Part shown: piece by piece, positions 46,836 through 58,465 of the stretch | How the letters are laid out: each line of letters opens with the position of its first letter | How positions within the stretch are numbered: position 1 is the first letter of the stretch | Assembly: GCA_963680875.1 (NCBI GenBank) | Contig: OY804575.1 | Span: 106,734,505-106,798,504 of the forward strand | DNA length: 64,000 bases | DNA from: Bathymodiolus brooksi | Lineage: Eukaryota > Mollusca > Bivalvia > Mytilida > Modiolidae | Direction of reading: 5' to 3' | The notes under the pieces: model-generated | What the model was told of the DNA's origin: nothing | What the model saw: only the letters and a program-made list of their open reading frames with translations | The model's database searches: none | Program-made: the position numbers and the translations under genes

Positions 46836-48270
46836 TTTTGCTTAAATACACGGCTGGTCCCGATTGATGGGGATTTTAAATTTGGTGTACTGCTACTTGT
46901 TTTTGTTCGTTTCCTTACAGGCAATCTATATCGAAATGGTTTTTTGTAAAGAGTCAATGTCAGTCCCCTTTTCCTCTTTCCCTTGAATCCTGGCATCTCC
47001 TGAAAGTTGACAGAGAATAGTTTATTTTGATTAGAGTATGTATCAGTTTTGTGTTTAAAAGTGTCAATTTATCAATTTTGCAGAAAACAATTAACAAAAC
47101 TAGCAAATCTCCTCATGCATTCGCAATGTGTCCTATCAGAACCGATCTCCTCAAGCAGGAACACGAGAAAATTGACAGTTTGTAGATTTATCTAGACTTC
47201 AATTTACTTTTGACGAATCGGAATTTATCCCCAATTACATTTAGACACCCATGATAAAAAAATATTGAAAATTTAACTTGCATCTTTGTCAAGAACAACT
47301 TAGAAATGTAAGAGTGTCACAATTTTCGTCATGTTTTTCGTGGGACGATTGATTTTGCGAGAGTTGCACTCCATATACAAGAATAAACTAGACATGTTTC
47401 TAATCGTGAAAGCATTCGCCACAGCATAGCATTATCTGATTTTGCAATATTCGAGCAGTAAAAAAGAAAATTTCAATTTTTGACATGTACATACCTTGCG
47501 AAGCGTCTTCGTGAACTCTCCTCCACCAAAACCGGAAGTTATCCTCACGAATTTCTTTGCAGAACCAACTGTTCTGCTTGTGCCGATTACCAGCCGTGAA
47601 TACTTATAGTCTAACTAACTGTGATGTCCGAAAGCGCACGAGTGAATTATCAGTGTTGTGCGGTCATGAGTGCATGACATATTTTTGGTAATAGGACATC
47701 GAAGTTAGTTATACTGTTTATTATATAGACTGTTTTGAGCCGATAAATTTGATATTTTCTTTCATCTGCATTGTATGTGTTTATTTCTTTATTGCGCATT
47801 AATATACAACTGTGTCCTTGGCTACTCGTTGACTCCGCCCACTTTATTCGTTGAAGTTAAAATGGCGCCACCCTTTGAACATGGATTTATGACTGAAAAG
47901 TTTGTCTAATGCTTTCAATTTTGAAATAAATAAATTCATGTGCACATATTTCGATTAGGAATGTAATTTTCATGGTGTTTACTTGTAAACTTTGTGACCA
48001 TAGTATGCACTCGACCTTGAAAGACACAATTTTATTTATTGGCACTTGATTTATGTTTCGTTCTTATTATGTACATTTCATTTGTAACCTTGTGGGAAGA
48101 ATATTTTGTGAAAGAAGGATGCATACCAATATTTGGCCGTTAACAAAACCAAAACTATTTCAAATTCGATGGATTATTTAATTAAAAAACAAGTAATTTA
48201 ACAATATAACAGCTAGGAAATGTAAATCGTTATGTGTGGGTCCAAACGGTTCAAACGTTAAATGTGTAAT
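46836..48270. other. No gene recognised
   Basis: Lies between the copied recombinase flank and the ISL2EU-like element. No coding motif recognised. Confidence 0.4.
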
Positions 48271-48462
48271 AGACCTATTTCACATTAACCTATTTTTGTT
48301 GTAAGCGGCCTTAGTTCAAAGTCCAATCGGAGTAAAATCCGGGTGGTAAGCGGCCCTTCTGTTTGGATTATACGATGATTTTCTATATCCACATCATTTT
48401 TCAACCTTTTCGAAGTTTTATTCACGTTATTTATTTGCAAAATTTTATTATACATCTACAAA

Positions 48463-49075
48463 TGGATCCTGGTGATCAACTCTACACTCTTGATGAGCTT
48501 CGATGTTGGAAAGTTTTTCGGCATGAAAGTTGAACTTGCCTTTGGTGCCATCACAAGATGATGTTTTGAAGGACAACAAGAGATGCTACGACAACATTTT
48601 GAGTGAGTGTGGAATTACAGACCCCCTTCAGATTTATTCTGGTTGGCTTGATGAACATGATCATGGTATGCAGTTTGGCCACCAATTTTTTTGACAGACA
48701 TAACGCAGTTCTTGTTAGCCCATGGTGATGTAGCATTGACAAATGACATGCTGAGAGACTATAAGGTTGGCAAGACCTATGAATATTTTTCAAGTGGGTG
48801 GCTACAGGAGGGATATTTCTTAAAGGCTAAGTCGAACAACAACAACAACTTGTGTATTTTAAGAACAAAGTGTTCACCATCACAGACACTGGATGATGAC
48901 CCCCACAATGTATAGATATTGCACCAAAGAAGATGATGGTTTGACAGAAAGAGTTTATTGTTCTTGTACTGCAGGGTATGAAATTTATGCATGTTTTTTT
49001 TTAAATTCTCTATCGTGTCTATGCAGTGCCAATTCGGGACCATTAGATAACAACAGAAGGGATTGCAACCAATGA
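48463..49075 (+). pseudogene. SWIM-type / YqaJ-like transposon protein relic (N-terminal part)
   Basis: Pieces in successive frames give MDPGDQLYTLDELR, VGKFFGMKVELAFGAITR, DDVLKDNKRCYDNILSECGI, then from 48688 LTDITQFLLAHGDV with DMLRDYKVGKTYEYFSSGWL, and RTKCSPSQTLDDDPHNV. Another shift near 48912 gives ERVYCSCTAGYE, the first CxC of a SWIM zinc finger. This protein type is abundant in mollusc and cnidarian genomes and usually continues into a YqaJ exonuclease domain, which is not found here. At least three frame lesions. Confidence 0.7.
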
Positions 49076-49448
49076 TGGGCAATCTAAGCTGAAATGTTCC
49101 TAATAAATTCATGACAAAATGTTGTAGTTACTATGGTGTCAATGAATCAGTACATTTCAATAATGTTTGAGAAATGTCAGTTCAAATCTCTCTGGAAGCT
49201 AATGATCGGAGTAGTGTATTAGGTTTGTCAACTACTAACAATTGCAATGCATGTATATAGCTTCTATAGTACAAGGTAGTACATTTCAATAATGTTGAAA
49301 AGATGTCAGTTCAAATCTGACTGGAAGCTAATCTATGGGTTTATTTTAATATATGCTTGACTGCATTAACTAACTTGGACACAAGTCCGTAGCTTAATGA
49401 AAGTTTTGAAGAACTGCTCCTTTTTCAGTGTGATTTTTACACGACTGC

Positions 49449-49688
49449 AAAAATGTTGTGTAATGGTTAGCATGCTCACCTTGAATGTGGTAGATCCATG
49501 GGTTCTAGCCCCTGTCTAGTCAAACCAAAGATTATAAAATTGGTAAGAATGCAGCATTAAGGAGTAAGAACAAAGAATGGTCGGGTCAGAATCAGAATAA
49601 TGTTTCAGAGTGAAACGACATATCTACCCACAGACTGTTGTTTCAATGAACTAGCACTCTAAAAATCCAACTAAGGGTGTTGGTCTTT
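49449..49688 (+). repeat. SINE family 2, diverged
   Basis: TTGTGTAATGGTTAGCATGC, then body blocks with an internal deletion, ending CCAACTAAGGGTGTTGG. Nested in the ISL2EU-like element. Confidence 0.7.
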
Positions 49689-49689
49689 T

Positions 49690-51280
49690 CATTTTTTGTA
49701 TCTAAATGTGTTTCCTGTTGCTCATACTTAAATAGTTTACACATCACATGTTATAGTTTATGTTTCTTGTTGTTTATTGTTTAAAAATTCTATGAATAGA
49801 ATGTTTTCATCCCCCATATGAGTGTTGTTTTTCATGTAAAATTATTGAATATTTTGGGCTTTGTTCATTTACCTGAGAAAGTCTTAGACAAATATTTTGA
49901 AATTAAAGGAGTTTTGAACCTTATTACATGTAGTATGGGGTTTTTTTTGGGGGGGGTGGAACTTTAGTCAGATTTTTTAACTTCTCAATTCAATAACTAA
50001 AGTTAGAGAAAATTGTATAGTGTCCCAATATTAACTTTTTGATGTTAAAAGCAATATAATTTTCATTCAATCATTAACTTAAAGACTTCACCAGGATGAG
50101 GGGAATGTGTTTTAATTTATTACCCATTCTTCAATGTTCGAGTTCATAGTTTTGTTATTTTACAACATTGTTATTATACATGTAGCTGACCTTTTAATAA
50201 TGTTTTGTTTTTGCAATAAATATTTCTTGTTAATGAGTATTTGTTTAATTTTTGTGCTCTATGATTTACAAAAGTTATCGAGTTGAATCATTTACAAAGT
50301 ACATGTGCATGTACATATTTTGCCCAACAAAGACCGACTTTTTCCTGAATATAGCACTTTTTCCATACTAATCCTTATATGTTATTATTGGTCTCCTGAC
50401 ATTGGCATAAACAAGAAAGAATGGAGCGCCTCACGAACAGAAACCACACCATAATAATGTGCTCGACATACATGTAAGAATGGAACATGACTGTTAATGT
50501 ATAGCCCTGTATCAGGGCATACTATTTAACTCCTGTCTGTCCCTCCCTATAGTTTTGAGCTAGAGTTTTTGTAATATGTTGTAGTGTGTTTAATGTACAA
50601 ATACTAAAGGTGTGCATTCTTACAGGATTTTGACTTCTAAAAAATCATAAAATGATATATAGCTGAACCAAGTCATTTTTAAGTTAGTACATCAAAAGTG
50701 TCTTACACACACAGACTTTATACATTCTCTAACAAAAGGGGCATACCAGTTTTAAGTTGGGCCTTTTAAAAAGTTGTATTTGATGCTCCATAATTTAAAC
50801 ATAACAAATAAAAATTGACTTTGATTTTCCTATATATTTCAACTAAAAATAAATCCTAAAAATTCACAATCCTGTTTAAATTATGTACAAATAAAAACCA
50901 TTCATATAAACATAATGAGCAAATAAACAATCAAAATATAGACAATTCTGAATGTTTTGGTGTAACATTTGTTAAAATCTATCCAAAAATGACTTCACAA
51001 TTTTTTTTTTTTTAAATATGGTTTTGGTTGATTATATAGGGATTTTTTTTTACATGTTGCAATACTTTTGGCCACATACTGTATAGCTGAATATTCACAC
51101 GATTTCTCATTATTTTCAAGACCTACGGGATACAAGTCATAAATTATTTTCCTAACCAACAAATTCACGAAAACTTCCTTACGACCGTGACGATATGTGC
51201 ATAACTTCCACGATGAATAAACTGCGTCACCGTGTTTACAAATGCAATGACGTCTTGTTTACGTTTTTTTACTGCGATTG
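49690..51280. other. Right half of the ISL2EU-like element; no frame recognised
   Basis: AT-rich, with only short open frames. The transposase expected of an autonomous copy was not seen. Confidence 0.4.
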
Positions 51281-51909
51281 ACCTTTGAACCATAATGGCG
51301 GCGGTAACGTGAAATTGGTCTATTCAAACGGATTATAACGGAAGGAAAATGGACTAAGGTTCATTCAGAATCGGAATCACTAAACGATAAAGGTAGGATT
51401 CTTTTATATTTTATTTTTGCTATTTGTAGTCCGGAATCGTCACTTTGTCTTTTCTGACTAGACTGAGGATTGTTGAAATTAAAAGTTCCTCCGTAAATCA
51501 CACTAAATGTAAGTGTTCCCATAATAAAGAGATGACATCTTAGTGTCAGAAGTCATTGAACTAGAGTTAATTTATAGCAGACGATTGTTTGGGGGTGGTT
51601 AAAAGTTTTACTGTTGGAAAGATTCTTTCTGCCGAGACCACATGTTTTAGAGCATAATTCTGCCATGAAAAGTATTAAAACTGTCAATGTTTGCCAAATT
51701 TACCTGCTTTTTATTGTATCACAATGAAATACTAGATTAAGATATCATTTTGTTTGTTTTTTAAATCTGTCCTTTATCGTAAATGAAACTAACAATCTGT
51801 CAATTAAATGAAGCAAAGGCACATCACTCCATATAATATTATAACAAAAATAGTTCCGGCTCGAAAAATGGTGAGAAAAATAGCGAGAGTGATATCTATA
51901 TAATAAATG

Positions 51910-52110
51910 TATTTATTTAAATGCCCAATCCTTGGTCTGTTGTTCAGTATAATAAAACAGTTATTGCCTTCAATGGATTGTAAACATCAGAATTGTTAAC
52001 CCTCAAGGGATTGTTTCTCTCGGGCTAAAGCCCTCGGGAAAACAACCCCCATCAGGTTAACAATTCTGGATGTTTACATCCATTGAAGGCAAAAATTGTT
52101 TAATATCAAT
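51910..52110. repeat. Foldback repeat with TTGCCTTCAATGGAT arms, copy 2
   Basis: Reverse complement of 26545-26729 and slightly longer at the centre (CTCGGGCTAAAGCCCTCGGG hairpin). It stands to 46515-46680 in the same relation as copy 1 does to 29128-29288. Confidence 0.75.
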
Positions 52111-52214
52111 TTTATGTAAGATGTTATTTTGAATTCACGGAGACAGATGGAGTATGTAAAAAGGGGGATGGGGTAATACAATCCGAGCCTGTGACAATAA
52201 ATAGATAGACTAAT

Positions 52215-52383
52215 AGGTTCTTACACGAGTCCCTATTGAAGATCTGGGATTTCTTCCACGAGTGTGAGAAATTCCGTCTTTTCACGAGTGGAGCGTAGCG
52301 GAACGAGTGGAAAGACGATGAATTTCTCTCACGAATGGAAGAAATCCCAGATCTTCAATAAGGACGAGTGCAAGTACCTGTTT
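52215..52383. repeat. Long hairpin with ~65-bp arms
   Basis: ATTGAAGATCTGGGATTTCT at 52235 is mirrored by AGAAATCCCAGATCTTCAAT ending at 52359. Pairing extends outward through CACGAGTCC. The loop carries GAGTGGAGCGTAGCGGAACG. No coding frame. Confidence 0.75.
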
Positions 52384-52724
52384 CTTCCGTTTCAACTTAA
52401 AAACAAAGCATGTCGATTTCATTCATTCATTCGAATGTCAATGTCGTGTTTACTACACAAAATATTACAACGCCACGTGCAATGCAGTAAATACACACTT
52501 ATTTAAAACCGCATTAAATCTATTTGGGGTAATCAGTTAAAATTCAGATAAAATTGATATTTGAAGCTTTTTTAGATCTACTAAGACGACAATTTATATT
52601 ACTACAGCAGTCGTAGAAGCGGACTCCATTGATTATACTCGGCCGATTTGATTGGCTGACAATGTCATGTAAGACAAGGTCACGCGCAGCTGTCTTTATG
52701 GCTTGTCTTACATAGAAAACGCAT

Positions 52725-54785
52725 CAAAATGGAAGAATATAGATGTTGTGCTCATTGTCAAGAAAACTATCGTGGTATTGCAATAAATTCATGTATAGGT
52801 AAACTTTTTAACACTGTATTAAACAATAGATTAGACAAGTATTTAATTTATAATAATTTAATAAACAAATGTCAAATTGGGTTCTCAAAAAAGGCCAGAA
52901 CCTCGGATCATATTTTTGTATTGAAAACCCTAATTGGTAAATATATAAATAGAAAAGGGGGAAACTATTTGCATGTTTTATAGACCTAAGAAAAGCTTTT
53001 GATACAGTCATTCATGCAGGAATTAGATATAAATTAATTAAATATGGTATTTCTGGAAAACTTTACTCCATTATAAAAGACATGTATAGGAAGAGTGAAT
53101 TATGTGTCAGAATTAATAATAAAATAACCTCAACCTTTAAATCATTTGTTGGGGTTAAACAAGGTGATGTCCTTAGCCCAAATTTATTTAAATTATTTTT
53201 GAACGACTTGCCAGAGATTTTTAAATATGCTTCAGGTTCAGTGAATGTTAATAACAATAGATTAAACTGTCTAATGTATGCCGATGACATTGTTATCTTT
53301 TCTGAAACACAGGAAGGATTACAAGAGAGAATGGACTTGCTACACACATATTGTTCAAATTGGTGTTTAAGTGTAAACCTTTCAAAAACAAATGTTGTTA
53401 TTTTTAACAAAGCAGGTAAATGTTTGAAACATCCTATTTATTTTAACGGTACTTTAATCAGATCAGCTTCCTTATATAGATATTTAGGATTCACCATTTC
53501 AAGCAGCGGAAAATTCAATCAATGTAAATTTGACCTATATAAGAAATCTATGAAGGCATACTTTAAATTACAAAATTGTTTGTCTTCAACAAATCCCAGT
53601 ATAGACACCTTTCTGCATCTTTATGATCATACCATTAAACCAATTCTAACTTATGGGGGTGAAATTTGGGGTATGTTTTCTGTTGATTCGTCCAGTTGTA
53701 GGGAAAAAAATGTTTATTGTTTTGAAAAAAAATTCTCATCCAGCCATACAGAGCAATCACATGTAAAAATTTTAAAATACATTCTTGGCGTAAATAGGAA
53801 AACTACCAATATTGCAGTTATGTCTGAACTTGAACGTTATCCTATATATTTCTCTGTAATTTTAGCTATGTTAAAATATTGGCACAGATTAGAAGGTCAA
53901 CAGGAAGGTTTACTATTTGATGCTTATATATGTAATAAAGAGTTACATTTTAGTAAAATCAATACATGGTATTCGAGTATATTATATATTATTGATGAAT
54001 TGAAGATTAGGAATTTAAATATCAAATTAGGTCAGTTGTGTAAACAAGTAAAAGATAATATGTGTAACAGTTTTCTTGATTTTTGGAATGGAGAAAGGGT
54101 AGATGCCATTGGCAGCAACAGAGGTAAATTAGATACATACTTTTACATAAAGACCCATTTTGGGAAAGAGATATATTTACAAATTAATAATTTTAAAATT
54201 CGACAGTCTATATGTAAGATAAGAGTCAGTGCTCATCCATTAAATATTGAAACTGGCAGATATAAGAACATTATAAGATCAGAAAAAAAATGCACAAATT
54301 GTTCTGAGGGAGATATTGAAGATGAGAAACATTTTGTTGTCGACTGTCCCTTATATGAAAATATTAGAGTAAAATTTTTTGATAAAGTTATTGACTTATG
54401 TCCAAATTTTAGATACATGGACACATCATCAAAATTTGTCTGGCTATTTACTAATGAACATGAACAAGTTTTGAAAAAATTAGGTAGTTTTATAGAGGAA
54501 TGTTTTTTGCTGCGAGGACACAATTGATCCTATAGATATCATTAGGTTAGGTGAATTATTATTGTTATTATACATGTTATATTATATTAAATATGAATTG
54601 ATTTATGGTGGTATTTGATAGGCTCTGATCTGGCCGTGCAGTCACTGAACATACATATGTTTTCCTGTTTTTTGTGTGTGTTTACATGTATGTTTCTAAT
54701 CATTTCAATCATTGTATTAAATTGTTTGCCCCTTGTGGGCCCTTAATTGGCAATAAAAAATTCTTATTCTATTCTGTATTCTAGT
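52725..54785 (+). mobile_element. 5'-truncated non-LTR retrotransposon (LINE)
   Basis: RT starts abruptly near 52729. The frame ends at 54527, and a 3' untranslated region of about 250 bases ends AATAAAAAATTCTTATTCT with short TTCTATTC-type repeats. Loss of the 5' half (endonuclease, N-terminal ORF) is typical of incomplete reverse transcription. Confidence 0.85.
52729..54527 (+). pseudogene. LINE reverse transcriptase, one frameshift
   Basis: The first part reads NYRGIAINSCIGKLFNTVLN and KCQIGFSKKARTSDHI. A single slip at a GGGGGA run near 52960 moves to the frame with LFACFIDLRKAFDTVIHAG. The long open frame (from 53082, 481 codons) has VGVKQGDVLSPNLF and the catalytic MYADD (residues 65-69), thumb motifs LTYGGEIWG, and a C-terminal CCHC knuckle (C404, C407, H417, C422). 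Frame and catalytic residues are otherwise intact, so the copy is young. Without the endonuclease it cannot move on its own. Clade not assigned. Confidence 0.9.
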
Positions 54786-56621
54786 AGTGATAATGTAGAC
54801 ATGACTCACTTCTTTTGAGTATTGCGTGACTCTCACCGAGGTTTGATTTATGACAAGGTCCATGTATTTTACACGATCGATACCGGATGTGAGATATGCT
54901 AGACGACATATCAACGTTTAATTTGTGATATGGAAAGTTTTTACAGATGCGCCGCTGGAATTAATGGGTCGACTTTTTTTAGCTTTAAATTATATGACCG
55001 AGTCGTAAATGTTTTACTTCAAAATATGAATGGGTGGTGAGTCTTAATCTATGATATATCAATAGGTCATACTTCTTTATTGCCAAGACAAATTCTTCTA
55101 TTATTATTTTATAATCTAATATGATAAGGTGCAAACATGATCTATCTAATATGTTTATTTTGGAATTCAGTCTAATTTATTATTAGGTCACCAATAACTG
55201 AATAATATATGAATGGGTACCGTTTTCGTGCTTCGATTGTATATGAATGATGGGTGGTTAAACTCAGCGGAACCACCGGATCCAATTTCACCTTTAGTAA
55301 CTTGTTGGCTTTGAGTGTATATGTATTATTTATCTTTAATTGAAATGCAGTTGGACTCATTTCTACCTATCCAGTCTTACCAGACATTCAGATACGAAAA
55401 ATATATTTTAAAAAAGGCGATATGTAATTTTTCGATTTACAATACTTAATAGAACAAAAAATGATATCAAATTAATAGAATGCATTATGGTAGAATTGTT
55501 GGGTTTTTTTCAATTTGTATGAAGGTCTTTATTTTTACTAAATAAAATGTTGATATTTTGATAATGACTTAAACGTGAAGTTAAAAGTCCAAACCTCGTA
55601 AGTCTCAAATATATGCATTATTCCTATTAATTTTCAGAGCTAGAATTTGAACCGGATTAAACCGATGTTTTATTGAAGTTCACGATTCTTCTGTCTCAAT
55701 GTCAATTAAATGAAATTGATTCGAGTTATCTCGCTTTGTACGTGTTTCGTGAATTTGAAAGTGTATTGATCTATACAAATGTGATAAATATTAATGTACA
55801 ACAGAAAAAATAGCCTTTATGAAATAAGTACAAGACGTTACCGTATTCAAACGTAGAAATACAGTTGTGGGGTGCACACTTTAATACTTATATTACATTT
55901 GTGCACAACAATACCATTTGTCAAGAGTGGAAGTTGAATATCCAGAAAACTGTGCAATTTGTGCACATGCACTTTATCCAAGACGTGCTCACGTATTAGC
56001 GCCAAATAGGAGACACCACCTAAAGCAGAAACCCAAACAAGAGAGACGAAAATGTGCAAAACTCATCCACAGAATGTGAGAATGTAGGTTAATGTTGAGT
56101 ATGCCATTCGACACTAACAGTTGAAATTATAGGAACTCTGTGAAGACATCCACGTAACAAGCTGAATCATGTCGTTGAATTGTGTGTCGTACTTGTGGAG
56201 AGACAACTGGTTATATTTATAGAGTTTATTTTCTTTTAAGGTGGTCTTTCCGATAAATAAGTAAACAGTCAGTGGTGGCTCTTATGTGTACACTCTTACG
56301 TAAGATGTCTAATATTAACATATAATGTAATTACTTCCGTTTTACATTGAAATGTTACAATATGATTGGTTATGAAGTGGTCACATGATTATAAAAGAGA
56401 TGTTTTACATCCCAATAAAACTCAAACCCGAACTTGCACGTGCCTCCATGACGACGTCAGATGTAAACAATCAATGGCGTAGTAATTTCCAACACCAAAT
56501 AATCTAACACAAATAAAATTCACAACGAAAAATTCAACTATATTAAATTTTGGTGTGATTTAAGTGTAATTATAAGAATTGAATGCATTTTTTTGTAGTT
56601 TTATAGGCGTGTAAAAGCGTA
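54786..56621. other. No gene recognised
   Basis: AT-rich DNA. 55695-55770 matches the remnant near 1490-1575. A minus-strand frame at 55847-56059 follows a TTTCTGCTTTAG acceptor-like site but has no recognised motif. Confidence 0.4.
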
Positions 56622-56836
56622 CTGGAATATAGTGATGTTGTAGAAAAAAGAATCAGTAAGCTATTTTTTTCTCCAGAAATCATCTTCATTAGGAAGTGTC
56701 TCTTTTAATACCGTTGTACTCAAATGATCACGTTTCCATCACAGATTTAATGATGTGAAATCTAACAAGGCTTCTGCATGGGAAAGGTTAGGAAAGATTT
56801 TAATTACGATGCGAGATAATTAAAGGAAGGATATTG
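56622..56836 (-). repeat. Dispersed repeat, copy 2
   Basis: Reverse complement of 41801-42070 with an internal gap; otherwise nearly identical. Confidence 0.8.
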
Positions 56837-56875
56837 AATATCAAAGACTAGTTGGATATATATCAGATTAATAAT

Positions 56876-57052
56876 GTTTCTGGGTGGAGTGACATATCTA
56901 CCTGCGAACTGTTGTTTGAGTGATCTATGCACTATGCAAATTCAACTAAGTGTGCTCGTCTAGTACACAGCAGACGTCCTCATCTGGTCATCGATATCTA
57001 ACGTGTTGTCGTCATTATATAGGTGACATTAAACAACAATCACTCACTCACC
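56876..57052 (+). repeat. SINE family 2, 3' half
   Basis: ACATATCTACCTGCGAACTG, CAACTAAGTGTGCTCG and the tail TTAAACAACAATCACTCACT. The tRNA head is missing. Confidence 0.75.
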
Positions 57053-58081
57053 AATGAACATCAATGATACATGTATTAGCGTTTACAAATTCTCCAACTT
57101 CCATGTAATGCTACAGTTTACCATCAAACGTTGTTATGTGAGGATCATTGTATGATTGACACAGTCTATTGGTCAATGTAGAATATGTATCCACTACTGT
57201 TACCTACAACATCATAATCTTTATTGATTAAATCTAATAGTTTGTGACCATTAAACGAGTCTTGTAGTGTGGAAATGTAACCTTGTGATGATGGTATGTT
57301 GCCTTGTAGTGTAGAATTCCTGTCCATCAAGCCTTGTGGTTGTGACTAACAGTGATTTTAATTGATAAATTGTGGTTGTTCACGATTCTATAAGAATTGG
57401 TATCTAACTGAGGGAATTTAATCATATCACTGCCCCTTCATACTAATTGTTGACCTTTAAATATTCAAATGGAAATTACCTGAATATTTTTTATGAGTTC
57501 TTCATTGTTTTGAATGCATTCCACATTCTATAAGTGGCATTAATATTGCAAAAGTTTGTAGTTTTACTTTTACCTAAACTAGAAATATTTAAGCACTATT
57601 GTATATTGTTTATAATGATAAAAGTGAGTGAGGTTCTTTTGCCTCAGACTTAGGCAAATGTAGTCGATGTTTCTTTCTCACAAAACTTTTATATTAAATT
57701 AGTTGCTAAATCTTTCGACGTCGAGCGTACATGATGAGGGTATTCTAGAATGTAGTCGTGCACACTAATACAACTCCTTCGAAGGGTGACCCCGCTGTTA
57801 TTGGGGATGAATCGATGAATTTTCTTTAAAGAATGATATTGTTCTGCTTGTTTATACACTTCTTTAGAGGCGCTCGATGTGTTAGCTATTTGTCTACTTT
57901 AGTTGATAATTATTTCCGTGTGATCTCCATTTACGTACTAAGGATACAAACATAATATTTCTACTGAAACTTGCAATATTAACTCTTATGTTTTTCCTCT
58001 CATTTTGTTAAATCAGTGGTAATATATAAGTAATATCAAGACCAGTTAAGGTTCCCAAGCTAAATTTGTACATTATACTAC
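57053..58081. other. No exon recognised 3' of the VWDE-like exons
   Basis: The next exon of the VWDE-like gene (phase 0) should lie leftwards, but none was identified. Only short frames. Confidence 0.4.
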
Positions 58082-58465
58082 CTTTATGTCTGGAATTTGA
58101 ATGTCTTTCCAAATGTCATTGAGTGTAGTAATAGTCGTTGTTGAAAGCTGAATATATGTTGACCTGTCTTGGTGATTGTAAATCCCGTCACTGAATCCAT
58201 AAACTTTTAAATACTTTGTTTCATTCCAATCGAGAGTTGATAGTTTGATTCCACATAATTCTGCTTTGAACACAACATTTTTACTTGCGATGTTAATTAA
58301 GCATGAAGACGTCGTGTCATTATGTTTCTGCTCAAAAACGTAAATATTTTGACTACAGTGTGGCATAAAATCACTGTGTGATGAAATACAACCAATAGGT
58401 ACTGTTGATGTAAATGCAATGTTGACGAATTCTCCTTCAACAACTGTATATTCATAATACTCAGG
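58082..58465 (-). CDS. VWDE-like gene: beta-rich exon
   Basis: Follows TTATTTCAG and ends before GTAGTA; 384 nt, phase 0 at both ends. It encodes YTVVEGEFVNIAFTSTVPIG, CAELC-type cysteines (KAELCGIKLSTLDWN), and ends IWKDIQIPDIK. These match the module between the Ig-like and VWD regions of mollusc VWDE proteins. Confidence 0.75.

Larger units (their letters stand above)
48271..51321 (+). mobile_element. ISL2EU-like element with AT duplication
   Basis: The left end AGACCTATTTCACATTA and the reversed right end AGACCAATTTCACGTTA match 15 of 17. AT lies on each side (48269-48270 and 51322-51323). It encloses relics of a SWIM/YqaJ-type protein, the accessory protein that ISL2EU elements carry (knowledge from memory). 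No transposase frame is recognised in the right half, and a SINE is nested at 49449. Confidence 0.6.

Noticed and set aside
53063..53410. Minus-strand 115-codon frame
   Set aside because: Antisense to the LINE reverse transcriptase.
55847..56059. Possible further VWDE-like exon
   Set aside because: There is an acceptor-like site upstream, but the residues fit none of the family's domains and no donor in the needed phase was clear.
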